Both the position numbers and the translations under genes were made by a program. 64,000 bases of DNA from Eucalyptus grandis (taxonomy: Eukaryota; Streptophyta; Magnoliopsida; Myrtales; Myrtaceae), in the NCBI RefSeq assembly GCF_016545825.1, contig NC_052616.1, positions 56,937,278-57,001,277 of the forward strand, in the 5' to 3' direction. The notes beneath the pieces were generated by a model. It did no database searches, was not told the DNA's origin, and saw only the letters and a list, made by a program, of their open reading frames with translations. This document shows, piece by piece, positions 23,420 through 33,807 of the stretch (the stretch's first letter is position 1; every line of letters starts with the position of its first letter).

Positions 23420-24240
23420 CTCTGTTCATCTTCTTCGGAGGTTCCTTAGCCGCTCGGCTGCCCCTGCGCCGACCGACCCGCTTCCACTCCGCCTCCCGCG
23501 ACGGCCAGCTCGCCTGCTCCGGTCCCGCTGCGACGACCACCGCCGCCCACTTCGCCCCTAGCCGCGACGAAGCTTCTGCTCCTACGTCGTTCGACCTCAG
23601 CAGCAAAACTGTTGCTGTCTGCCCAGCCGCACCACCAGTCACCGCCACTCCGCCGGCCATCCCCTGTGTGAGCACCACCCACGTGCTCGCACCGCCGTTC
23701 GTCGCAGGAGCTCCGAACGCCGTCGCCGTCTCCGCTCCTCTTCTCGTCCGTGACCGCGCCTCGGCCTGATCATCGTCACTGCACCTCCGCAGCAACCTGA
23801 CGCCGTCGCCGCACCACTGCCCGCGCCCTGCAACCCAGCGCCCGACACCCTCAGATCCAACCTGCGACGCCCGCGTCTCCGCTCGAGCACCACCCTCCGA
23901 CGACCGCGCCCCGCAACGCGTCACCCTTCCCCCCGTCGTCCGACGCCGTGAGCATCTGCCTCCGAGCGCCGTCTACGCACCTGTCACCGTCACCTCCGCT
24001 CACTCGCCTCCTGCAGCTCGAAGCAACGAGAGACGCCTGCAAGCTGCAGCACCCGTCGCCGAGTCCTCTCAGTCGCTGCTACCCTCCGCCCGACGCCTGC
24101 ACCCATAGCCGTGCCTCTGCTCGCCCGTCACAGCTCCTGCCTCCGCCGTCGCCCGTGTCCTACACCGGCAACGCCACCCGCTGCTCTGCCCTGACTTCAA
24201 GTTCCAGCTCTACAAGCCATCCGCGAAATCCCCAGCAATA
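23420..24240. other. CpG-rich island within solo LTR A
   Basis: About 0.8 kb of strongly GC- and CpG-rich sequence in an otherwise AT-rich LTR, just after the purine leader. Both strands have Arg/Ala/Pro/Ser-rich open frames of up to about 200 residues, which is what such composition gives by chance; I see no known domain. The matching island in copy B is at 57640-58370. Confidence 0.7.
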
Positions 24241-26307
24241 ACGGCGAGCCGCTGTCCAAACTCGAGCCTGACCATTCTAAACTGAGAAGTTGTAGTACCG
24301 GCGAATCACCGTTCTTCTGAAGTCCACCGACGTAGAGAAAAGGGGGCACATAAAGAGCAAATAAAAAAGGAACAAAAAGACCACTTTCTCTTTCTTTGCA
24401 GGACATTCACATTGACTGGTGAAGTCTGGCAGCTAGGCTTTCAACGAGGACTTTCCTTCCTCATGAATTTTGTGTTGCAGGTTATCCCTTGTCTTTTGGA
24501 GAAAGACGTGAGAAGCCTTTCCTAAGTATTGACACCCTCGCCGCATGACTAGCCGAGTTGCACTTAACCCGCATCTGTTGCCACGCTGCCCCTCCAGTGC
24601 GAGCTTGCCTTTGTCGCGAGCTGCAGCGTGATTCTTCAACAGTTTCTTTTAAATGTTTTTCATGCAGGTTGAGCTTTCACGAGGGGATAACATAATTCAA
24701 ATAGTTGAGTAGTGAAGAGAAGAGAGACACGTGGAGCAACACCTGGTGGGATATGTTGTTTTTGGTAGAGGCCAAACGAAAGTCACCCTGACCATTGACT
24801 TCAGCTTTGCGTCCTCTGCCAACGTCCGCGAGCTCCATCTCCGCAAGTTCGCCCACACCGTGAGCTGTGTAGTCGCTGCCACTAAGCTGACCCCAACGCA
24901 AATCGTGTTCGTGAACCTTTGCCGCCGGTCTCGTTTTGAAAACGAATTATCTAAACTAGGTAGCTTTCTTGAACCAAATTAGATAGATTTATTTTGTTTT
25001 GTTTTGTCTCTTCATTTGAAATATTTCTTAATGCATGTTTGAAAATCCCTGACGTACCACCTAATTCGCAACCGCATACAAATTTTTATTCCATCTATAA
25101 GGCTTTAGATGGAATAATTAATCACGCGGGAATAAAATTAATATTTTGGTCTTTAAGGCTTAAGATCAATTTATTGATTTTATTAGCGAAACAACCATGG
25201 AGGATTTGGTATCTTTGAATTGTTTTGTTTATCTCAAAAATACAAAAAAATTGCATTTGCATATCATGTAGATTAGAATTGATTTTCCTAGATAAAATTA
25301 CATGATAAAAAAGTTAGTTTTTTTAAATGCATGTTTAGATGATATCTAGGTTAGATAATATCTTTTGAAATAAAATTGCATGATGAGATAATTTTCTAAG
25401 TTAAGATAGGATTTAGATTAGTCTAATCCTAACTTAAAATAGATAATGTCTCGCTTTAGTTAGATTTTTTTATTTTTAGTGATTTTAATTACGAATTTTC
25501 ATAAAAAATAATATAAAAAAGATAAAAAAATCATGTGCACATCATGTGGGATTAGGTTCATAAAATGCACGCCATGTAGAATTAGGGCTCATTTAATTAA
25601 AAATTGCCCGTCATTATAATTAGGTCATTCTGATTTGCATATTTAATTATTGCATGTTCATTAAGAAAACACAAAAAAAAAAAATATTTTACTCATGTCA
25701 TGTAGTTTAGAACACATTGTAATGCCATTCTATGTTAGATTAGTAGCATGCATTGCATATTGCATGATTCTCATTAAATAAGTAAAAACAAAAAAAAGAA
25801 ATCGCGTGTTAATTAGAAATCATATCTAGGTCTGTTGATGTGAATTCTGATCTAACAATACAGATGATTTCGTTGCCATGAGGTAAATCCTGCAATTTAT
25901 TCATCGCTTTCTTGGGTGTTAAATTGGTGGTTTGCGCACCCGCATGATCACCTCACATGTTAGGAAGATAAATTAAAATCAATTAAAGCTGCCTGCAAAA
26001 ACATTTTTGAAAATAAAAGAATGGTACCGAAAGGGCATTAAAGAAATCTAGTGTAACCAAGTCCTCGAACTCACAATCTATAGTTCGTAGGAGTGAAGTA
26101 ATTCTCCCATTACTTTACTTGGATTTCTAATCGACCCACCAAAAATAGATTAGTAGCGACTCCATAATAAACATCATTTGCATATTAAGAACTTGAACCT
26201 AAGTCGCGAATTGGTATGGGCTTGGGAGGGTCCGAGTTAAGTCTAGGCTTAACAATCCATTAGCCGAACCCTTAGGTGGTCCAACCCGCTTCGGGGAGGT
26301 CGCGACA

Positions 26308-26390
26308 AAACCTATCAAGAAATCATAGGGGTAATGATTCCATTTGGGGTAGTGGTTGACAGACTAATGAAGTTGGTTCAATTTAATTTT
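26308..26390 (+). pseudogene. Integrase remnant between solo LTR and 3' LTR
   Basis: Directly after the solo LTR the frame gives IPFGVVVDRLMKLVQF, the counterpart of the integrase catalytic-core region around VVVDRLTK. It is then joined to the 3' LTR about 25 bp inside it, showing a deletion of the rest of integrase, the chromodomain region and the polypurine tract. Confidence 0.75.
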
Positions 26391-28707
26391 GATTTCGATT
26401 GGATAAGTTGGGTCTTTCATCGACGCGACTATAGTGCTTTTATCTGAGATGGCTACTCATGAGATAACCGACCTATCAGGTGAAGCCATTAAGGGATTTT
26501 AAATGCAATAGACTTGAGAATTCGAATAGAAATCAACTGCTTGACCGTGCTAGTCTACAAGGGACATTACAACACAATTAAAAATCAATTAGAGACTGGA
26601 GACAGGTCAATTTGATTAAGATGTGTGATCAAAGTGTGGGTGATTCCACCTGATTGCAAAATTCTTGTCGATTGGCACTAGATCAATTTTCTATCATTTT
26701 GGGTACCCTGTGTCCATATTTGAAACCTCGAGATTTTCATGACCATTGAGAGTCACCAATGTGTCGAAGAGATATGTTGTGGCTCAAAGAAAATCGACCG
26801 CGGGTCATTGCATCAAAAATTCCTAAAAGCTATTTGGTAGGTTAAGTCACGCTAAAATCACATCTGATTAAAATTAACCACAAATTTGAACCCGATTTCA
26901 GAAATTGAAAGTTATGTCGTGTCATGATCTATTTTAGGAACGTTGACTCATCCTTTGAAGAATTTTCGGAGATTCTGAGATTTTTACGGAAAATCGATTT
27001 GGATGTTATTGAAAAATAACGGAAATTTGGATTGGCTAAGTCGAAGGAAATTTGGACTTCTAAGTTGAGCCTTTGGGTGTTGGGGACTTGTAAAAATTTT
27101 ATGGGCTTTCTTCTTCATCAAATTGGACGTCGAATTGGGAAATTTCGTGGAAGAATTGAAGCTTATATGGTGAAATTCGGAACCATGGAAGGGGCTACAA
27201 AATTTGGCTTCAAAATTTGATTTTTGGTGGATTTATTTTCAAGAAAGAATTAGGGGACATGTGTTTAATTAAGGGGATATAATTTGCTGACTTTTAGGCC
27301 CCATTTTTCCAAGCTTCCCGAGCACGTCTCGACTGCCTTATCTTCTTCATGTTTCTACTTCATTGAAGACCTCAGCTGTCCTGCCTTTTTCTTCTTTTCA
27401 ATTTGCTTCTTTGAAGACCTGTCTGCTTGCCCATCGCTTCTCCTTCGACAGCCAGCTCACACCTCCATCATCTTTGGTCTCCCAACCCTCCACTCGGTCA
27501 ACAACTTCAATGGTTTGTTGACTCCAGCCTCCACCAAAAGTCTTCCAGTCGACCGCCACACGCCCACGTTTCCACCGGATCTTCAATCCAACTGCCCTGA
27601 AACATTTGCTTCCCACCGAGTTCTCCATTTGCTGCCACGTCCATCCCCCATGAAGCTGCTAAGTCAAAGTTCAACTCCAGCAGCCAACGAAGTTCTCCAC
27701 CGAAGCCGAATTCCCCTGCATCTTTCCTCCATGCAGCCACGAATTTCAGCTACCGCGTCTAGTCAATCCAACAACAAACTGAAGCTCTCTTCCCCATCTT
27801 TGACACCAGCTGGTCCCGTCTCTCTCGCTGCCCTCTTCGTCCACGTCCTCAGTATCACTTCCTTCGCTGCTTCGGGCGGCTTAGTCCACGAGCCCACGCA
27901 AGTCAGCCCAACGGCAGCAAGCCCGCAAACTCCAATGCCACCTTCAGCCCACGTGAATTTCAGCCGCAAGCCTTTCGAAGCCCATCTTTGTTGCAACAAT
28001 TTGGCCTAAGAATTCAGCAATTCAGCCCACTTGAAGTCAGTCCAACAACCCGTGAAGCAAGCCCACCCAACTCAATAACAAATCAGTTTGGGCTGAGATT
28101 TGTCGGACTAGTTTTGGGTCCGGTCCAAGCCCGTTGACGACACCGCAAACCCGAGTTTCGGCCGCCGTCACGCCGTGGTCGGGGTGAACCGGTTTTCACA
28201 TTAAGCCGGTGAGTTTACCGACTAAACTCGCTTAGAGAGTTAATTATGCTTAAGGGGTTTTAGATTTTGCTAAGCATGTTTAGGTGGTTAGATTAGTTTA
28301 ATTAAATGTTGATTAGATTATGTACATGATTAGATTGGTGGATGGATTAATTAGTATAATTATGTAATTACATTAGTATAATCTTAATTATACTTTTAAT
28401 TAATTATTGCATTTAATTATTTAGTTATTTAAATTATATATTATTTAATTATATTATTTAATATTTAAATTAAATTAATTTTCGGAATTTATAATTATTA
28501 ATTAATTAATATTTTCCGGAATTTATACCGGGAGAGCCGTTTGTTATAATTTCGCACCGATCACGGTAGTGTGGTTAGTTTGTTCAATTGATTGTTATGT
28601 TTGTAAAATTGAGTGATGGTTGTATTGGAAAATACCATGTGTCGGGTGTTGACACCAAAAGTGGTCCTTAATTACCAAATCAACTTAGGTGAGTAAGATA
28701 GATCTAT

Positions 28708-28924
28708 AGCAGCTTCGGGGAGCATTAAGATCATTATAGATCTCTAGTAGTTTTGGTGAACAATAATACTTTAGCAGCTTCAATGAGCACTATAGATATC
28801 AGCTTTGGCAAGCAATAATAATTCAGTAGCTTTAGCGAGCACATGTTATCTAGCAGCTTCGATGAGCAATAGTTGATCTAGCAGTTTTAGTGAGCAATAA
28901 TTGATCTAGCAGCTTAGGTGAGCA
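28708..28924 (+). repeat. Short tandem array in the 3' LTR
   Basis: The same AGCAGCTTCGGTGAGCA-type units as at 9266-9510, about eight recognisable, with more substitutions and slightly shorter overall. Confidence 0.85.
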
Positions 28925-29197
28925 GTGTTCAAATTGATAGAGTTTATAGATGGCATCGATGGTATGAAGTTGAATGAGTCGACTAATTGATTGTTGAATT
29001 GAATTGAATTAAATTGTTTGGTCGGGTATTTGATTATACTGACATGCAGGAAGGATCTAAGGCAAAGGTAAGTCCTCTGTCTCATGCTTGTGCTTAGGTA
29101 GCCCTTGGGGAGTATTTCCTTCATAGTCGGAGTTTAGGGGGTAAACTTGCTGAGACATTGTCTCATGGTTATTGTATAACCATTTTCAAGTCCTTAG

Positions 29198-30443
29198 TGT
29201 TAGGGAAATCTCTTATGATGTTTTGAAAATGACAAAATAAATCAAAGGCTACTAATGTGTTTAATGGTTAAGTAATAGACCATGCAGATGATAGAACATG
29301 TAAAGGATATTATCAAAGTCTATACTTAGAAGAACCAGAAGACTGAACGTAACACATGTTCAAAGTATATTCTAAAGATTTCTAGATTTCTATGTCAAAG
29401 TCTAAAGACTGCCAAAATTTAGTGTCAAAGTTTGTTCTACATTAGAAGTCTATCCACTCTGACAAATTCCAGACTGAATGTTGATAAAGAACCAGAAGAC
29501 GGACTCTATACTGAAGCAGAACTTATTCAGACGGTGTTCAGACCTTAAAGCTAAATCTATTTAGAAGCAGAATATGTTCAGACTCAGATTGTAAAGTCTA
29601 TTACTCTCAGACTTTACATCCAGATTCGACAGAACGTAACACAAGCCCCAATTATACAACGGCTAGTGATTTGGTTTGAATTCTACGTCAAGATTGATTT
29701 GATTGACTCAATCTAATTGATTGACGATTAGATATTGAAGACAAGAACTTTCTATACGAAGAAGCTCTATTTATAGAAACCAAGATTCTGTTTGTATGGG
29801 CGATCGGAATCAATTTGGAATTCTACTTTTGTCACTCAACGGCTACCAAATCTTCTAGATACAGATCTGTCCAACGGGTAGATTGGAAGACAATCCTCAA
29901 GATACTATCCAATGGCTAGTTTGGAAGTGGAGGAGTATTTAAGGAGATCAAGGACCGATGAGCAAGTAAGAGACAGAGCGTAGAATTTATAATTCCAAAG
30001 TCTGAGCGACCTTCGATCATACATTTGTCTCTTGTGAGCTTAAACGTTTGTGATCGTGAGAGAAATACCAAAAGAGTGACTTAGTGAGATAGTGTGATCT
30101 ACTACTAAGTGTTTGCACTCAAAGTTGTAATCTCTTGTTAATTGTATAGTGGAATCCAGCTAAGAAGGCTATTAGCATGGGAGAGAGGACGTAGGCTTGG
30201 ATTAAGCCGAACCACTATATACCTTGTGTTCTTATTCTCTTCCCTGAATCTCTTTATTTTGTTCGCAGTTCTATTTAACTTGCTAAAGTCTAAACTCGCT
30301 CAAAGTCTGTTACTCTTCAGACTCAGTTTCAAAAGTTTGTTGTTATTCAGACTAGGGTTAAAAGTAAAGGTTTTCACTGCATTTTGCAGAATTTGTTTTT
30401 ACACCTATTCACCCCTCTCTAGGTGTTCATACTAGCACTTTCA
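29198..30443 (+). mobile_element. Solo LTR of 1246 bp inside the 3' LTR (possibly Copia)
   Basis: Bounded by a perfect target duplication CTTAG (29193-29197 and 30444-30448). It starts TGTTAGGGAAATC and ends TAGCACTTTCA. There is no coding sequence, PBS or polypurine tract. The CACCCCTCTCTAGGTG block near the 3' end is common in plant Copia LTRs, so I lean to Copia without coding proof. The start, end and surrounding LTR are intact, so this is a clean insertion followed by LTR-LTR recombination. Confidence 0.85.
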
Positions 30444-30782
30444 CTTAGATGACGGTCGTGGAGGACCTGAAGCCCCGTGCGGGAGGTGGAGACCGAAGGA
30501 TCGGCAAATATATCGACTCGTTGGTCTTAGGACAGTTCCCTTTTGTTGAGCGGTCTTTTGTAGATAGACCAGTGTTGTATATATGAACCTTGTATGTTTA
30601 TAAAAGGTTTGCTTTGGGTGGCCTACTTTCATATCCCGAGCTTTTGGTTATCAGGGGATTTGTTTTGCTTCCACATGCGTAATTAAAAATGAAAGGGTCA
30701 ATGACTCGTCCTGAGAAGTCGCATATTTATATCAACCAAGCAGGAATGGGCACGCGCTCGAGGATCGGAGCGTGACACTACT

Positions 30783-31763
30783 TAGAGCCAAACCGACCAG
30801 ATCGACCCTTGGGTAAAATAGGCTCTAAATTAGTCTGTCGATATTTTGCCAAATTACTTAAACTCAAATTAAAAAAGATCCACCCTCACCCATAAACTTA
30901 ACTCAATGACTCACGTAAACCCACGCAATGAATAAAAACAAAACTCAATGGTTATTCAGCTTAATTTATCATCAAGAAAAGGGGTGTTGCAGCTTTTAGA
31001 GGTATTTGACAAGCATCTCAACTGTCACAACATTTGGCTTAGATTTGTAGTAATCTCAAGGATGGTGTTATTACCCGTCCGTCGCTTCTTGCTTTTAGTT
31101 GAGGTTTTACGTATTAGGCCCAACATACTTTTGCTAAACAAGCTTGAGGATTTTTATAGGGATGGGCACGGGACGGAAAGAATCCATACCCCATGCCCCC
31201 AGCACGGTCAGCACCACCACTGTCAACCGACATGGCCACGTCCGAGACCACCATGACCCTGTCAGGACCATTTCCAGATCCGTCCTCTTTCTTTCGCTTT
31301 GGCTATGATTTCGCGGTGGAACAAAAAGACGGAGTGTGCCATCATGGTGCCTGGTAACGGCAGCGACCGACGCGGCTTCGAGAGACGACCACGATGAGGA
31401 TTGTGATGGGACTCGATTTCGTAAATAGTTGCGGTGCAGCCAAAGGAATAAATGACTAAAACTGAGAGGGAGTAAGGGTAAAACAGAGGAGGGGAGAGAA
31501 AAATGATTTTTTTTTTGGTGATGTGGGGATTGATGTGGTGTGATTAGGCCTACAGGACAATAATAAAGTACACCAATCAGTGAACGAAGCCGGGGAGAAG
31601 CAGCCAGTGGCGGCAGCCAATTTTTAGCCATGTCAAAACTACGGGCGTGTATATTACCGATCCTTCCACCGACTAGTAATAGAGTGACTCTTGGAGCCTA
31701 GGCCATATCGATGTTCCCCAAATAAAGAGCATGGAATAAGATTAGAAACTAAAACTATGAGGC
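30783..31763. other. Intergenic sequence downstream of the LecRK gene
   Basis: No recognisable gene or element. A 165-codon minus-strand frame at 31631-31134 has no domain I recognise and biased composition. The sequence directly continues the target site of the nested retrotransposon. Confidence 0.5.
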
Positions 31764-33761
31764 TCATCGCCCACCTGAGAGAAGCGATTCTACGACAGAA
31801 GATGATTGCTGAAATGCCTTTTCCATGGAGGACGGAGACATGGCCAAATCATCAAAACCTTCGTGATGACCGAATGTTAACCTGCTGCCGATGGACGACA
31901 ACTCCGGCATTGGAATATCACCCTCCAAGTAATGCAAAACTTGACGGATGCTTGGCCTCATCAGCGGCTCGGGGTGGGAACACATCAACCCAAGCTTCAG
32001 CACCAATTCCATCTCTTCTTCGACAAACTCCGCCCCCAACTTCGGATCTCTTGCCTCGAGAATGGCACCTCTGTCCCAGCAAGAAAATACCCAGTCCACC
32101 AATATCATGTCCTCCGCATCCCGGTTCTGGATCGGCCTTCTCCCGCAGGCAACCTCAAGCAAAAACACTCCGAATGCGAACAAGTCCGTACTCCTACTGG
32201 CTTTGCCAGTTCGCATGTGTTCGGGGGCGAGATAACCAAGCGTTCCTGCGACGTGAGTCGTTTGAGGGTCGGCTCCATGGTTGTATAATCTCGCAAGCCC
32301 AAAATCTCCAAGTCTTCCATTTAGGTCAGCATCTAGCAAGATGTTACTCGCCTTTATATCTCTGTGGATCACGACTTGCTCCCAGCCTTCATGCAGATAA
32401 AGCAGCCCAGATGCCACTCCTTTGATCACCCTAAATCTTTGCCTCCAATTGAGGGTGATCTTTGGTTGGTTATAGAGGTACTTGTCGAGGCTCCCATTGC
32501 TCATGTAATCGTAAACCAAGAGCAGCTCCCTTTCCGACGGCAGTAACCGAGGAGCGACACTATGTTGCGGTGACGTAGCCGACCAATGCTGATGATCTCC
32601 GCTATGAATTCTCTCATACCTTGTCTCGATTCATGTGAGACCCTCTTCACCGCTATCTCTATGTTCGATGTGGGTAAGTTTCCTCTATAGACCCGACCAA
32701 ACCCACCAGTCCCTAATAGCTCTTGCTCCCGGAATCCTTTTGTCGCAATATAAAGGTCCTTGTACTTGAACCGGTGCGGGCCGTAGTCCCTCTCCCAATC
32801 TTCGAGCACCTCGGCAAATTTCCGTTTCCTTCTCATCACATAAATTACGCTCAAGATCAGGATTGATATGAGGAAAAGAACCACCCATGGCAGCCCAATA
32901 GTCAGTACCTTCGACATATCCTTTTTACCGATCTGAGGAAGCTTAGGAAGTCGGGACAGGGCAAGTGCCTCAGCCTTTCCATTTACCCTGAAGCTCCACC
33001 CCAGAACATAGTAAGAAGTTTGGACCCAACCGGCCGATGATGAGAAGCCAACATACATGTTCTCGTTGATAACCGACGTGAGATCCCGTGTAAGAGACAG
33101 AAGGGGAGTGTCTGGCTTTTGCACTTTGATCGGAGCCAATGTAACATTGATCTTTTTTCCGTGCCATCGTAGTCCACCCAGGCTTGCATTGCTTTACCGC
33201 TTATTAGAGTCAAGTTCTTGAACTTCCCCCCATCTGCATAATACCCCGCTGGAGCTGACATTGCTGATTTCAACCCGTTCAAGTTGATTCCCACGTGATT
33301 ACTGTCGATATCCTGAAATTCGCTGCCCTGGGTCGTGTCGAATTCCACTCCGAACACATGATTGGTGGCGTTGCCATTGTTAGTTTTGTTGAACATGCCA
33401 AGGTATTGGCTAGGCAGGGACCCCGGGAGGCCTCTCTGGGGCGTGACCACAAAGACGATCCCATGGCCGCTCAGAGTCCTATCCCGAGGTCGGATCGCAA
33501 AGACGAACGTGGCAGAGAAGGAAGAGACGGAGCTGTTTGGCGAGTTCTTGAACTGGACTGGCTTGGGATGGAAGGCGTGGCCCATATTCTCCATATTCTG
33601 TCTGACGTCGTAGCCCATACTCAGGAGGCCATGGGGTTGACCCAGGCCATCCCATCGAGACTCAGCTCTCCTATTGCGAAACGGTTGTACAGGAAACTGG
33701 TCGCTCGAGCGTAAGCCAAAACGGCTAGCAGAGAAACCAGAACAAGAATATTGACGAACAT
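31764..33761 (-). CDS. L-type lectin receptor kinase (LecRK-IV-like), three frameshifts
   Basis: Single-exon membrane receptor kinase thought to sense ligands outside the cell and phosphorylate partners inside. The ATG at 33761 opens a hydrophobic signal peptide ([20 protein letters not shown]). Then follow the legume-lectin domain ([38 protein letters not shown]), a transmembrane segment ([20 protein letters not shown]) and the kinase: [12 protein letters not shown], invariant Lys in [35 protein letters not shown]. Wording of the kinase ([23 protein letters not shown]) matches the LecRK-IV clade. The span of 1998 bp fits about 665 residues, the family norm. Three one-base lesions break the frame: near 33636, at the T6 run 33153-33158, and at 32528-32533. 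All catalytic residues are kept, so either a very young pseudogene or sequence errors. A repeat begins 47 bp upstream of the ATG. Confidence 0.9.
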
Positions 33762-33807
33762 GGCTCAGACTCAAAGGTCTGCTGCAATTAGCTTACGAAG
33801 GATACTG

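Larger units (their letters stand above)
22131..26307 (+). mobile_element. Solo LTR (4.2 kb), copy A of a TGTTGACACC family
   Basis: It starts TGTTGACACCTAAATTTT and ends GGTCGCGACA, flanked by AAACT (22126-22130) and AAACC (26308-26312), a 5-bp target duplication with one mismatch. It lies inside the integrase frame of the chromovirus, which resumes on the other side. No gag, pol, PBS or polypurine tract is inside, so it is a solo LTR. It matches 57001-59817 along most of its length. Landmarks: short inverted and direct subrepeats (22370-22860), TATA box (22989), purine-rich leader (23030-23400), GC-rich island (23420-24240), and a conserved AT-rich 3' third. Such long LTRs are known from the Tat/Ogre group, but no coding sequence here allows assignment. 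Confidence 0.88.
6920..30777 (+). mobile_element. Nested chromovirus-type (Tekay-like) Ty3/Gypsy element
   Basis: A plus-strand Gypsy element whose two LTRs (6920-10057 and 26391-30777) flank degenerate gag-pol. The insertion is bounded by a perfect 5-bp target duplication, CTACT at 6915-6919 and 30778-30782, so both outer ends belong to one event. Internal order: PBS for initiator tRNA-Met (10069-10080), gag, zinc-knuckle-like region, protease/RT, RNase H, integrase. Three later insertions split it: an Athila-type element in gag (10354-19052), a solo LTR in integrase (22131-26307) and a solo LTR in the 3' LTR (29198-30443). A deletion joins mid-integrase directly to about base 25 of the 3' LTR, removing the rest of integrase and the polypurine tract. 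All coding parts carry stops. Without the insertions the element would be about 9.8 kb. Confidence 0.92.
26391..30777 (+). repeat. 3' LTR of the chromovirus-type element
   Basis: It aligns with 6945-10057, lacking the first 25 bp, and ends CGTGACA before the target duplication CTACT. Removing the inserted solo LTR and its duplication (29198-30448) leaves about 3.14 kb, equal to the 5' LTR. A Ser/Pro-rich frame of 241 codons is open at 27284-28009, longer than in the 5' LTR where it is broken; I regard it as a composition effect. Confidence 0.9.

Noticed and set aside
23298..23924. 208-codon minus-strand frame in a GC-rich block
   Set aside because: It lies in the CpG island of a solo LTR, is Arg/Ala/Gly-rich by composition, overlaps open frames in other phases, and shows no domain.
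31134..31631. 165-codon minus-strand frame downstream of LecRK
   Set aside because: No recognisable domain and low-complexity wording; no promoter or partner evidence.
31691..32425. 244-codon plus-strand frame
   Set aside because: It is the antisense shadow of the LecRK kinase domain.
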